From contig CBDDJT010000004.1 in NCBI GenBank assembly GCA_965229765.1, positions 682,001 through 746,000 on the forward strand: 64,000 bases of DNA, given 5' to 3'. The DNA is from ASV31 sp965229765 (GTDB lineage Bacteria > Pseudomonadota > Alphaproteobacteria > Rhodobacterales > Rhodobacteraceae). The notes under the pieces are model-generated. The model was not told where the DNA came from. It searched no databases and saw only the letters and a program-made list of their open reading frames with translations. Every line of letters starts with the position of its first letter. The first letter of the stretch is position 1. Below are positions 1 through 8,930 of the stretch, piece after piece. The translations under genes were made by a program, and so were the position numbers.

Positions 1-1
1 G

Positions 2-475
2 AAGGATTTTCCAACCCTCCTGCGCGCGCTTGCGAAGGCCCGACAGAACAAGGACCTGCGCCTGGTGATTCTGGGCGAGGGAGAGGAGCGCCCGGCGCTC
101 GAGGCGCTCCGGGCAGAGCTTGGGCTGCAGGACGTCGTCGATCTGCCAGGGTTCAGCCTCAACCCGTGGGCCTACATGCGCCGGGCCGGCGTCTTCGTGT
201 CGTCCTCCTCCTACGAAGGCTTCGGCAACGTCCATGTCGAAGCGCTCGGCTGCGGTTGCCCTGTCGTCTCGACCGACTCGCCCTCGGGTCCAGCGGATAT
301 CCTCGAGAACGGCCGGATCGGCCCCCTGGTCGGGATCGGTGATGCCGACGGACTGGCCACCGCCATTCTCGACACATTGAACAGCCCACCCGACAAGGAG
401 ATGCTGCGCGCCCGCGGCCGCGACTTTCACGTCGACAAAGTGATCCAAAGCTACCGTGCGCTCATGCAGCTGTAA
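2..475 (+). CDS. Glycosyltransferase family 4, C-terminal part (5' end outside window)
   Basis: The reading frame is open from the left edge, so the N-terminal acceptor domain is missing. The visible part is the nucleotide-sugar-binding GT-B domain. It has a strand ending in VILGEGEE and the retaining-GT4 E-x7-E signature EGFGNVHVE, followed by ALGCGCPVVSTD. Enzymes of this class transfer a sugar from a nucleotide donor to a lipid-linked or growing glycan on the cytoplasmic face of the inner membrane. The stop lies one base before the GTG of the next transferase, so the two are very likely cotranscribed. The donor and linkage cannot be read from the sequence. Confidence 0.88.
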   Translation, partial: KDFPTLLRALAKARQNKDLRLVILGEGEERPALEALRAELGLQDVVDLPGFSLNPWAYMRRAGVFVSSSSYEGFGNVHVEALGCGCPVVSTDSPSGPADILENGRIGPLVGIGDADGLATAILDTLNSPPDKEMLRARGRDFHVDKVIQSYRALMQL

Positions 476-476
476 C

Positions 477-1523
477 GTGCCCACCCCCCGCGCCCTTCAC
501 ATCATTCCCTATGACGGCATCGGCGGGGTCGAGACCGCGGCGCGGTCGTTGCCGGGGGGGCTTTATGGGGATGTGCGGTTCGAGAAGTATTTCCTCGTCC
601 GCCGTGCCGATGCGCTGGATATCGCGTTCGAGCATCAGGGGCCGGTGGGGCCCGAGGACCGGCCGCGCAACTATCTTCGCCTGCTTGTTCATGTCCTGCG
701 GACCGGGCCGGACCTGGTGATCGCCTCGCTCTGGCGGGCGGCGATCGGGATGCTGATCGTAAAGCTGGTCCGCCCGCGCCAGCGCTGCGTGCTGTTCCTG
801 CACCTGGCCCACGACGTGCATCGGGTTGACCGGGTCGCGAACCGCCTGGGGATGCGCGTCGCGACAGAGATCTGGGCAGATTCCCAGGCGACGCTGGACC
901 GCCGCGTGCCAAAGGGGCTGCGGGGCAAGGGGCGGGTGATTTCCTTCGTGCTGGACCGGGCCGCGGCGCCGGAACCGCGCGATCCGGCGCCGGCGTTCGT
1001 CTTCTGGGGGCGGCTGAACGCGCAGAAGGGCCTTGATCGCGCATTGGGGCTTTTCGCCCGCATCCGCACAGCGCGACCAGACGCGACCCTGCGGCTGATC
1101 GGCCCCGACGGGGGGCAGGAACACGCGCTGCGCCGACAGGCGGCCGACCTTGGCCTTGAGGCCGCCGTGACCTTCGAAGGCCCCATGACCCGCGACCAGC
1201 TGGCCGGGGCCGCAACCACTGCCGCATTCTTCCTGCAAACCAGCCGCGACGAGGGGATGAGCGTTTCGGTGGTCGAGGCGATGCAGGCCGGGCTGGTCCC
1301 GGTCGTCACCCCAGTTGGAGAGATCGCGAACTACTGCCGTGACGGGGAAAACGCCGTGGTCGTCACCGATGATGCCGCCGCCGCCGACCGGGTGCTGGCA
1401 CTTCTCGACGATCCCGCCGCCTATCGCCGGATGTCGCAGGCCGCCGCGGCCCATTGGCGGGACCAGCCGCTTTACCGCGACGACGTGCTGGCCGCCTGCC
1501 GCCGGATCCTGGGCGCCGCCTGA
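477..1523 (+). CDS. Glycosyltransferase family 4
   Basis: A 348-residue GT-B glycosyltransferase. I chose the GTG at 477 because the product then starts with PTPRALHIIPYDG, a typical first strand of the acceptor domain, and the gene follows the previous stop by one base. An upstream ATG at 456 would overlap that gene. The C-terminal domain carries FVFWGRLNAQKG and the E-x7-E motif in EGMSVSVVE, followed by AMQAGLVPVVTP. Its stop overlaps the start of the asparagine synthetase paralogue (TGATG), so they are probably translationally coupled. It likely adds one sugar of the polysaccharide repeat unit. Donor specificity is unknown. Confidence 0.88.
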   Translation: MPTPRALHIIPYDGIGGVETAARSLPGGLYGDVRFEKYFLVRRADALDIAFEHQGPVGPEDRPRNYLRLLVHVLRTGPDLVIASLWRAAIGMLIVKLVRPRQRCVLFLHLAHDVHRVDRVANRLGMRVATEIWADSQATLDRRVPKGLRGKGRVISFVLDRAAAPEPRDPAPAFVFWGRLNAQKGLDRALGLFARIRTARPDATLRLIGPDGGQEHALRRQAADLGLEAAVTFEGPMTRDQLAGAATTAAFFLQTSRDEGMSVSVVEAMQAGLVPVVTPVGEIANYCRDGENAVVVTDDAAAADRVLALLDDPAAYRRMSQAAAAHWRDQPLYRDDVLAACRRILGAA

Positions 1524-3478
1524 TGTGCGGGATCTGCGGCATCCTTGGTCCCGCCGGGCCCGAACCGGTGGCCACTGTCACCGCGATGGCAGAGGCGATC
1601 GGCCACCGAGGGCCCGATGCGGGCGATGCCTGGGCCGATGCGGAGGCGGGGATCGCGCTGGGCCACCGGCGGCTTTCCATCCTCGACCTGTCGCCGGCGG
1701 GTGCGCAGCCGATGGCCTCTGCCTCGGGTCGCTACGTGGTCGCCTTCAACGGCGAGATCTACAACCACCTCGCCCTGCGTGACGACCTGGCCGCGCGGGG
1801 CAGGGCGCCCGGCTGGCGCGGCCATTCCGACACCGAAACGCTTCTGGCGCTGATCGATGCCGATGGGCTGCCCGCCGCGCTGCGGGCCGCGCAAGGCATG
1901 TTCGCGCTGGCGCTCTGGGACCGTGAGGCGCGCGTGCTGCATCTTTCGCGCGACCGCATGGGGGAAAAGCCGCTTTACCTCGCGCGCACCGGTGCCGGTT
2001 GGGCCTTCGGGTCAGAGCTCAAGGCGCTGCAAGCGTTTCCGAGCTTTCGCCCGCGCCTGTCCCGGGAGGCGCTGCGCAGCTACATCGCCTACGGCTATGT
2101 GCCCGAGGAGTTCTGCGTCTTCGAGGGCGTGCAAAAGGTCCCGCCCGGCACCATCGTCACGCTGACCGGCCCCGGCGCCGATCCGCGGACAGAGCCCTAC
2201 CAGAGCTTCGACCGGATCGCAGCGGAGGCCATCGCGCACCGGGACCCCGACGGGCAGGCGCGGTTCGAGGAAACCCTGTCCCGGGTCGTGGCCGAACAGA
2301 TGATCAGCGACGTGCCGCTGGGCTGCTTCCTGTCGGGCGGCATCGACTCGTCCCTGATCGCGGCGCTGATGCAGGCCCATAGCGACCGGCCCGTGCGCAC
2401 CTTTTCCATCGGCTTTGCCGAGGCGCGGTTCAACGAGGCGCCTCATGCCGCCGCTGTCGCCGCCCACCTGAAGACGGATCATACTGAGTTCATCCTGTCG
2501 GAGGACGACGCGCTGGCGATCGTGCCCGCGCTGCCCGCTATCTACGACGAACCCTTCGCCGATTCCTCGCAGATCCCCACGGCGCTTCTGTGCCGCGAAG
2601 CGCGTGGCGGGGTGACGGTCGCGCTGACCGGCGATGGCGGGGACGAGGTGTTCGGCGGCTACAACCGCCACATACTCGGCCCCGGCCTGTTGCGCCGGGT
2701 GGGGCAGGTGCCGCGTGCCCTGCGTGCGCCGATGGGACGGGCCGCCGGCGCCCTAGGCCCGCTGGTGACGGCAGAGGATGCGGTTCTGCGTCGGGTCTCG
2801 CGCCGACTTGGCCTGCCTGTCACGGCGCTCGACAAGGCGGTGTCGCTGGGACCGGTCCTGGCCCGCGCCGACGGCGTGGCGGACCTTTACCGCCATTTCA
2901 CGCGGGCGCCGGACTGGTCGCGGCTGGTGGCAGACCCGGGCATCCCCGATCCGCCCGGCCTGCCCGACAGCCTGAAGGCGCTCGGCCCGGCGGAATGGAT
3001 GATGGCGATGGACAGCCGCGGCTACCTGCCCGGCGACATCCTGGTCAAGGTCGACCGCGCGGCAATGGCCGTATCACTTGAAACCCGCGCGCCCTTCCTC
3101 GATGCCCGCGTGATCGCCGCCGCCTGGGCCCTGCCACCCGAGGCCAAGATCGCGGATGGCAAGGGGAAGCAGCCCCTGCGCCGCATGCTCTACCGCCACG
3201 TCCCGCAAGAGCTGATGGAACGGCCCAAGCAGGGGTTTTCCATCCCGCTCGACCGCTGGCTGCGGGGCGGATTGCGCGACTGGGCGCAGGGCCTTCTGGA
3301 CGACGACAGCCTTTTCGCCCTGCTGCCCGTCGATGCCGCCGCTGCGCGAGCGCTTTGGCAGACGCACCAATCGGGCCGCCGAAACAACGGCCAGCTTCTC
3401 TGGACCCTCCTGATGCTGCTGGCGTGGGTCGCGCAATATCGCGACACGTTCGATCACGGTTTCGCGCCCGCGGCCTGA
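1523..3478 (+). CDS. asnB: Asparagine synthetase (glutamine-hydrolysing) AsnB paralogue, polysaccharide-locus type
   Basis: A 651-residue class II glutamine amidotransferase plus synthetase. Cys2 in MCGICG is the glutaminase nucleophile. HRGPDAG, FNGEIYNH and DRMGEKPLY follow in the glutaminase half. The synthetase half carries the PP-loop LSGGIDSS near residue 270 and ALTGDGGDEVFGGYNR. The ATG is fixed by the N-terminal Cys and overlaps the preceding stop. AsnB enzymes activate a carboxylate with ATP and amidate it with ammonia from glutamine. AsnB homologues inside glycan clusters can act on uronic acids instead of aspartate. That role is an inference here, supported by the transferases on either side and a second AsnB copy at 19.5-21.4 kb. 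Confidence 0.92.
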   Translation: MCGICGILGPAGPEPVATVTAMAEAIGHRGPDAGDAWADAEAGIALGHRRLSILDLSPAGAQPMASASGRYVVAFNGEIYNHLALRDDLAARGRAPGWRGHSDTETLLALIDADGLPAALRAAQGMFALALWDREARVLHLSRDRMGEKPLYLARTGAGWAFGSELKALQAFPSFRPRLSREALRSYIAYGYVPEEFCVFEGVQKVPPGTIVTLTGPGADPRTEPYQSFDRIAAEAIAHRDPDGQARFEETLSRVVAEQMISDVPLGCFLSGGIDSSLIAALMQAHSDRPVRTFSIGFAEARFNEAPHAAAVAAHLKTDHTEFILSEDDALAIVPALPAIYDEPFADSSQIPTALLCREARGGVTVALTGDGGDEVFGGYNRHILGPGLLRRVGQVPRALRAPMGRAAGALGPLVTAEDAVLRRVSRRLGLPVTALDKAVSLGPVLARADGVADLYRHFTRAPDWSRLVADPGIPDPPGLPDSLKALGPAEWMMAMDSRGYLPGDILVKVDRAAMAVSLETRAPFLDARVIAAAWALPPEAKIADGKGKQPLRRMLYRHVPQELMERPKQGFSIPLDRWLRGGLRDWAQGLLDDDSLFALLPVDAAAARALWQTHQSGRRNNGQLLWTLLMLLAWVAQYRDTFDHGFAPAA

Positions 3479-3567
3479 TCCCCGGCCAATCCCGTTGGCC
3501 ACACGGCAAGGCTGTGGCAATGTAAGGCAAGACAGCCCCGGCCCCTGACACCCCAGCAAAGTTACAC

Positions 3568-4650
3568 ATGCTCCCCTACTGGCTCTTCTTCCTCCTTCCC
3601 GCAATGCTGGCGATAGAGGGCAACCCGCGCTGGCGCCTCCGCCGCGACGGCACGCGCTCGGTCAAGATCGACGCGTCCTGGTTCGCGGTGCTGATCCTCC
3701 TGACTGTGGTCATCGGCTTGCGCTACGACGTCGGCGGGGATTGGGGCAATTATTTTCGATACCTCTTCTACGCAGAAAGGCTCGATTATTACAGCGCTCT
3801 CTTTCAAGAGGATCCGGGATACTGGCTCTTGAATGTACTTGCTGTTCGAAACAATTGGGGAATTGCCGGTGTAAATGCGATTTCGGCCTTCTTCTTTTCG
3901 GTTGGTCTAGTTCTGTTCTGCAGATCCCTTCCGCGCCCGTGGCTTGCGCTTGCTGTTGCGATGCCTTACATGGTCACCGTTGTAGCAATGGGATATACAA
4001 GGCAAGCTGTCGCACTGGGATTTGCAATGCTAGGGCTTGTCGCGCTCGGGAGAAAGAATGTTTTCTTCTTTGTATTTTGGGTTGTTATTGGAGCCACATT
4101 TCATAAGTCCGCCGTTCTTCTGATTCCGCTCGCTGCGTTCACAATTGCTCAGAATAGATTCCTCGTCGCAGGGCTGGTAGTTGTTACTGGTGGACTGGCA
4201 TATCAGGTTCTCTTGGCGGACGTGGCCGCCGGTCTTGTCAATACATATGTCGACGCAAACATCGAATCTGCTGGCGCACTTATACGCCTTTCAATGAATG
4301 TGATGCCCGCCACAATATTCTTACTTTATAGAAGGCATTTTGTCATGCCAGATGGAGAGTACCGCCTCTGGCGGCTCTTTTCGTTCTTGGCCCTCGGATC
4401 CTTTATCGCTTATTTCCCACTATCCATGAGTACCGCTTTGGATCGCATGGGACTCTACCTGATCCCACTTCAGCTCGTGGTATTCTCGCATCTTCCGGAT
4501 GTGATTGGGCGTTTTGGAAGAAAAAACCAGTCGCATGTCATATTGATTATTGGCTACTATGCTCTTGTCCTATTTGTATGGTTGTTCTTTGCGAATAATT
4601 CGCGCTGGTGGCTTCCCTATCAAATACGGTTTTGGTCTGGTTCGGAATGA
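3568..4650 (+). CDS. EpsG/Wzy-like polysaccharide polymerase, polytopic membrane protein
   Basis: A 360-residue protein of mostly hydrophobic helices. The N-terminus MLPYWLFFLLPAMLAI is a first membrane segment, followed by an arginine-rich loop and GLRYDVGGDWGNYFRYLF. RYDVGxDxxxY is a hallmark of the EpsG family, which is thought to join polysaccharide repeat units at the periplasmic side. It sits between an AsnB and a glycosyltransferase, and its stop overlaps the next start (ATGA). The first about 170 bases have the high GC of the neighbours. From about 3740 the gene becomes clearly AT-richer and stays so to its end, which suggests a recombinant or recently acquired polymerase. Confidence 0.75.
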   Translation: MLPYWLFFLLPAMLAIEGNPRWRLRRDGTRSVKIDASWFAVLILLTVVIGLRYDVGGDWGNYFRYLFYAERLDYYSALFQEDPGYWLLNVLAVRNNWGIAGVNAISAFFFSVGLVLFCRSLPRPWLALAVAMPYMVTVVAMGYTRQAVALGFAMLGLVALGRKNVFFFVFWVVIGATFHKSAVLLIPLAAFTIAQNRFLVAGLVVVTGGLAYQVLLADVAAGLVNTYVDANIESAGALIRLSMNVMPATIFLLYRRHFVMPDGEYRLWRLFSFLALGSFIAYFPLSMSTALDRMGLYLIPLQLVVFSHLPDVIGRFGRKNQSHVILIIGYYALVLFVWLFFANNSRWWLPYQIRFWSGSE

Positions 4651-5807
4651 GCTCAAAGTGCGGCTCAGCTTCCCGCCACCTCGTTGTCACAGTTAACACG
4701 TCCTGGAACGTCTACAATTTCCGGCGCGGGTTGGTGTCTGCCCTGATCGCGCAGGGCTATCGCGTGACCGTGCTGGCCCCCGATGACCACACGACCGAGA
4801 AACTCGCCCTGTTGGGCTGCGACACACGGCACCTGGAAATGAACGCCAAGGGGCTTTCGGTGGTCGGCGAAGCAGCGCTGTTCCTGTCCATGCGTCGGCA
4901 CCTGAAGGCACTGCGCCCGGATGCCGTTCTTGGCTTCACCATCAAGAACAACCTCTACGGCGCGCTCGCCGCGCGCTCGCTCGGGATTCCTTTCATCCCG
5001 ACCGTAACGGGCCTTGGCACTGCGTTCCTGTCCGGCTCGATCCTTCAGGGGATCGCACAGGCGCTCTATCGCCTTGCGTTTCGCCGCTGTCCCGTCGTCA
5101 TCTTCCAGAACGCGGCAGATCGCGACCTGTTCCTCGAACGCGGGCTTGTCCGTCCGCATCAGGTCGCCATGTCGCCGGGGTCTGGCGTCGACCTCGACCA
5201 CTTCGCGCCCCGTCCTGCGCCGGAAGCGCGCAACGGAACGGTCTTTCTCTTCATCGGGCGGATGCTGGCGGACAAGGGCGTCCGCGAACTGGTTGAAGCC
5301 GCCCGCTACATCCGCGCCCGGCACCCGGACTGCGAGTTCCGCTTCCTCGGCCCGATGGGCAAGGACAATCGCTCCGCCATTCCCGATACCGGGGTCCGGG
5401 GCTGGATCGACGAGGGCACGATCACCTATCTCGGCCCGACCGATGATGTCCGCCCCCATATCGCCGACGCCGATTGCGTCGTCCTGCCATCGTATCGCGA
5501 AGGGTCGCCGCGCACCTTGATCGAGGCCGCTGCCATGGCGCGCCCCGTCATCACGACGGACGTGCCCGGATGCCGGGATGTGGTGGACCCCGGAAAGAGT
5601 GCGCTGCTCTGCAGGGTTCGGGACGCAGTGGATCTAAGAAAAGCAATTGAGCTTTTTGTCTCGCTCCCATTGACACAGAGACAAGCTATGGGAGCTCACG
5701 GGCGCAAGAAAATGGTACGCGAGTACGATCTTCACATCATTGTCAGCATATACTTTGAGATAGTTGAGAAGAATGCATTGGGAAAAAACATGGATGTCAA
5801 ATTCTAG
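4647..5807 (+). CDS. Glycosyltransferase family 4 (N,N'-diacetylbacillosaminyl transferase PglA-like)
   Basis: A 386-residue GT-B enzyme. The ATG at 4647 overlaps the stop of the polymerase and gives a start shortly before HLVVTVNTSWNVYNFRRGL. This opening, with the later GFTIKNNLYGALAAR and PTVTGLGTAF, is typical of PglA-like GT4 transferases that act on undecaprenyl-linked sugars. The C-terminal domain has FLFIGRMLADKG and the E-x7-E region EGSPRTLIE. The sequence is GC-rich up to about base 5630. The last about 180 bases are AT-rich, so the C-terminus seems to have been replaced by foreign DNA that continues into the convergent acyltransferase gene. Exact donor and acceptor are not known. 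Confidence 0.85.
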   Translation: MSSKCGSASRHLVVTVNTSWNVYNFRRGLVSALIAQGYRVTVLAPDDHTTEKLALLGCDTRHLEMNAKGLSVVGEAALFLSMRRHLKALRPDAVLGFTIKNNLYGALAARSLGIPFIPTVTGLGTAFLSGSILQGIAQALYRLAFRRCPVVIFQNAADRDLFLERGLVRPHQVAMSPGSGVDLDHFAPRPAPEARNGTVFLFIGRMLADKGVRELVEAARYIRARHPDCEFRFLGPMGKDNRSAIPDTGVRGWIDEGTITYLGPTDDVRPHIADADCVVLPSYREGSPRTLIEAAAMARPVITTDVPGCRDVVDPGKSALLCRVRDAVDLRKAIELFVSLPLTQRQAMGAHGRKKMVREYDLHIIVSIYFEIVEKNALGKNMDVKF

Positions 5808-5860
5808 AAAAAACTCAGTCTCGCGGTCGCCCTTAATTTCTAATTAAGTCTATCTAATGT

Positions 5861-7828
5861 CTAAGGATGGTCATCTATTTCTAGAATTGATGCTAAAGGA
5901 TCTACCAGTTTCAAAGAGCCTTCTACGCTTAGGTGATCGCCATCCACATAGTACGATACTTCAGAGTTTCCAATTGGGCAAGATTCACCATAGCAGAGAT
6001 ACTCGGTTAGATCTATCAAGTTCGCGTTCAGAGATCCGAAAGCGCTATTGGAGAAAGCCTGTAGTTCACGGTGCAAATCTATTGGGACAAACATTTTCTG
6101 AATTGCCCGTTCTGGGTTGTCCGTGAGATGGGCTCTTCCATATACTCTGATTGGTTCGGCTAATTGTTCGGGAATCTGTGCTATGAAGACCAGATCTATT
6201 TCTGCGTCTTTGTATGCCGCAATAGTGTCTTCTAAACCTTGCCTAAAGGCAGCGCGACTTGTAGCGGCATTCTCTGTTCCGCCAGCTTCCCTGGAAATGT
6301 AACTCCAATCATCGCCTCCATAGCCTCCATCAGTATAATAACTCCATCGAGCAATCATTATTACAAGCTCAATGCCTTCTGATATCGCGTGCTCTAGAAC
6401 CCTATTGTTCGTGAGATTGCAGTTTCTAGTTCCTTGCCGAGGGCGGAGGGCATGCACGCCAATTAATGGTGTGCATCCCGGAATGGCGGTGAACTCTCCC
6501 GTCCTCCCAACGCGCTCTGCGGCGGCTTCAATTGCTGGGAGGAGGCTGAACGCGTGACTGTCTCCGAACACAAAAAAGCTGGTATCATCGGAAGTCACGC
6601 CGACTTTGCATGTCCAGTTCGGTGCAGTATGCAGGTTTCGAATATTGAAACACTCATCAGATCTATCGGATCTCTGCATTGACGCAGTGAGTCCGGGCGG
6701 TAGCTGCAGACGCGACGGAAACCCCTGATAAACCCAACCAACGGCGCCAAGGGCACACAGGCCCGCCCCGACGATTGAACTACCAATAAAGATGGAGGGC
6801 CGTGATACGCGGCCGCGGCTTCGAAACGGGGTTTCCACGAATTTCCAGGTCAGCCAAGCCAGCCCGAAGGATAGGATGGCGAGGATCAGCATCAGCGCCT
6901 CTGGCGGCTCGCCCAGCGCGCGGTAACGTGCGAAGGCAAACAGCGGTTGGTGCCAAAGATACGCGCTATAGGACACGAGGCCGATCCCGACCAACACCGG
7001 CAAGGACAGTACCCGATGGGCCAGCGTCGGCTTGCTTGAAGGCAGGATCAGAAAAAGTGCCCCAAGCGTTGGCACCAGTGCGGGCAAGCCGGGAAAAGCC
7101 GTTGTCTTGTCGAATGCCACGATGGCGTAGCCAATCAATGCAAGACCGGCGATGCCGAGCGCTTCTTCAACCCATCGCGGGGAGCGGAGCCATTCAGCCC
7201 GCACCGCCAAAGCGGCAAGCGATCCAATCATCAGTTCCCAGCCGCGGGTCGGCAAAAGGTAGAAGGCCGCCGTCGGCTCGTTCGCCGCGCCCCACTCGGC
7301 AAGTGCAAGACTGGCAAGAAGCAACAGGCTCAGCACAGCCAGGATGGCCCGCTGCCCCAACCGCCATATCGCCCAGAGGAGGAGGGGAAAGAAGACGTAG
7401 AACTGTTCCTCGACCGCGAGGCTCCAGGTATGAAGTAGGGGTTTCAACTCTGCCGCTGTCGAGAAGTAGCCGCTTTCCCGCCAGAACAGGATGTTCGACC
7501 AGAACGTCATGACGGACACGACGCTTTGCGCGAAATCGAGGAAGTCACGTGGGACGAACCAGATCCAGGCAAAGGGGATGCAGGCGGCGACGACCAGGAA
7601 CAGGGCCGGCAGGATCCGCCGGGCGCGCCGTTCGTAGAAGGTCAGAAGGCTGAAGCGGCCCTGCGCCAGATCTTCGGCAAGGATGGTCGTAATCAGAAAG
7701 CCGCTTATCACGAAGAACACGTCGACGCCGACAAAGCCGCCAGCGAACCCCGCGAACCCGCCGTGAAACAGGATCACGGGTATAACCGCCAGTGCCCGAA
7801 GGCCATCGATTTCAGGGCGATACTTCAT
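5861..7828 (-). CDS. OafA-type O-acyltransferase with C-terminal SGNH domain
   Basis: A 655-residue two-domain enzyme. I chose the ATG that begins MKYRPEIDGLRALAV, the conserved start of acyltransferase-3 proteins. A second ATG seven codons upstream is possible. The N-terminal half has about ten membrane helices with LFHGGF and GVDVFFVISGFLI. The C-terminal half is an SGNH hydrolase-like domain with FGDSHAFS (Ser motif) and DGDHLSVEGS (the Asp-His motif near the end). Proteins of this build move acetyl groups across the inner membrane and attach them to periplasmic glycans. The membrane half is GC-rich like its surroundings. The SGNH half (roughly 5861-6690) is AT-rich, so the gene looks chimeric. 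Confidence 0.92.
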   Translation of the reverse strand: MKYRPEIDGLRALAVIPVILFHGGFAGFAGGFVGVDVFFVISGFLITTILAEDLAQGRFSLLTFYERRARRILPALFLVVAACIPFAWIWFVPRDFLDFAQSVVSVMTFWSNILFWRESGYFSTAAELKPLLHTWSLAVEEQFYVFFPLLLWAIWRLGQRAILAVLSLLLLASLALAEWGAANEPTAAFYLLPTRGWELMIGSLAALAVRAEWLRSPRWVEEALGIAGLALIGYAIVAFDKTTAFPGLPALVPTLGALFLILPSSKPTLAHRVLSLPVLVGIGLVSYSAYLWHQPLFAFARYRALGEPPEALMLILAILSFGLAWLTWKFVETPFRSRGRVSRPSIFIGSSIVGAGLCALGAVGWVYQGFPSRLQLPPGLTASMQRSDRSDECFNIRNLHTAPNWTCKVGVTSDDTSFFVFGDSHAFSLLPAIEAAAERVGRTGEFTAIPGCTPLIGVHALRPRQGTRNCNLTNNRVLEHAISEGIELVIMIARWSYYTDGGYGGDDWSYISREAGGTENAATSRAAFRQGLEDTIAAYKDAEIDLVFIAQIPEQLAEPIRVYGRAHLTDNPERAIQKMFVPIDLHRELQAFSNSAFGSLNANLIDLTEYLCYGESCPIGNSEVSYYVDGDHLSVEGSLKLVDPLASILEIDDHP

Positions 7829-7920
7829 GGATGACTTCCAATGACCCAAGCCGGAAAGATCGTCATCCCTTGCATCGCGCTTGACAAGTAGACCATCCGT
7901 CGAGGAAGCCGCAGAAGAAC

Positions 7921-7947
7921 GAAAAAGACGCGCCGGTACGGCGCGCC
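7921..7947 (-). terminator. Rho-independent terminator of the outer-membrane protein gene
   Basis: On the minus strand, a 7-bp GC stem with a three-base loop (CGGCGCG-type arms, positions 7929-7945) is followed within a few bases by a run of five T (7922-7926). It lies 22 bases past the stop of the outer-membrane protein gene and before the acyltransferase start. It would therefore separate the two transcripts. Confidence 0.75.
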
Positions 7948-7968
7948 TGCCATTTCTTCAGGTCTGGA

Positions 7969-8601
7969 TCAGAACCGGTAGCCGGCGCGCAGGCTGATCG
8001 TGCTGCCCTCGGCCCGCGGATCAGGAACGAACGCCGAGGGCGCACCCCATCCCGACATCTTGTGGTTCAGGTACTCCACGCCGACCGTAAACTTGTCGTT
8101 GATCATGTAGTCAACGCCGCCGCCGTAGACGAGGCCCGCGGCATCGATGCCAGTGCCAAAATAGGCACCCGGACCAAATGACGCCGTCGCAAGAAGCCGG
8201 CCAAACTCGACACCGAACTTTGCCTTGGCAAGCACATGCCCGTCCACCGTCTGGCCATTCTGCAAACGGAACGGGATGGCGTTGGCGTCAAGCTCAAGAC
8301 CAATTATGAATGGCCCGGCGTCGCCACGCACGCCGAAGTGGACGCCTGCGTTCAGGGCGGTACCCGCCCCATTGGCGCCACTAAGGCTGCGACCGCTAGC
8401 GCCCTGAAGGAAGTTGAACCAGTTGACCTGTGCGCCGGCATACATGCCTTCCCACGTAAAACGCGACGCGGGTGGCTCAATGATGCTTTCGATTGTCACA
8501 ACGCCCTCGGCGTTGCCTGCTATCGAAGGTGCGGCGACGCCAAGCGCGCAGGTTGCGAAGCCTGCTGCGAGCGCCAATTTCTTCAATCCAGCCTTAATCA
8601 T
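7969..8601 (-). CDS. Small outer-membrane beta-barrel protein
   Basis: A 210-residue protein with a clear Sec signal peptide (MIKAGLKKLALAAGFATCALG..., cleavage probably after PSIAG). The mature part alternates glycine and aromatic residues in strands such as AGAQVNWFNF and FGVRGDAGPF. It ends in LRAGYRF, the terminal aromatic that marks barrel proteins for BAM-mediated insertion. The length fits an eight-stranded OmpW/Omp25-like barrel. A terminator follows directly, so it is likely a single-gene transcript. It is divergent from the YdcF gene across a 329-base region with a candidate operator. Function is not known. It may simply sit inside the polysaccharide locus. Confidence 0.8.
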   Translation of the reverse strand: MIKAGLKKLALAAGFATCALGVAAPSIAGNAEGVVTIESIIEPPASRFTWEGMYAGAQVNWFNFLQGASGRSLSGANGAGTALNAGVHFGVRGDAGPFIIGLELDANAIPFRLQNGQTVDGHVLAKAKFGVEFGRLLATASFGPGAYFGTGIDAAGLVYGGGVDYMINDKFTVGVEYLNHKMSGWGAPSAFVPDPRAEGSTISLRAGYRF

Positions 8602-8930
8602 AAGAAACCCCAGATCTGCTCGTTTGAGGGATACCAGCCACCGGCTTTGAATTTAACCGCAATTGCACAATTCGCACCATATTGCGCATCAAGCCCGACA
8701 AGGTGTCGCATTCCTGCGACAGGCCCCTCCTTGTTCATCGATGTCTCAAGGACCTGCTACAGCATTTCGCGCCCGAGGTGAACCGGGTGCGCGAATTCTT
8801 CCAAACTGCCGCCTCACCCGTTGCTTGCTTGCCACCCCCTGACAGTTGTCCGCGATCTTTTCGGTTGACGTGGCTCAGAGATGGCGCAACCCGGATGTCC
8901 AGACGTGCCGGCGGCGCAAGGGGGCGGAAC
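8602..8930. promoter_or_regulatory. Divergent intergenic region with palindromic operator candidate (8704-8721)
   Basis: This 329-base stretch separates the divergent outer-membrane protein and YdcF genes. I see no convincing gene in it. It contains a perfect 7-bp inverted repeat with a four-base spacer, TGTCGCA-TTCC-TGCGACA, at 8704-8721. The outer arms fit the general TGT-N12-ACA pattern bound by several dimeric helix-turn-helix regulators. Which regulator binds, if any, cannot be told. Confidence 0.45.
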
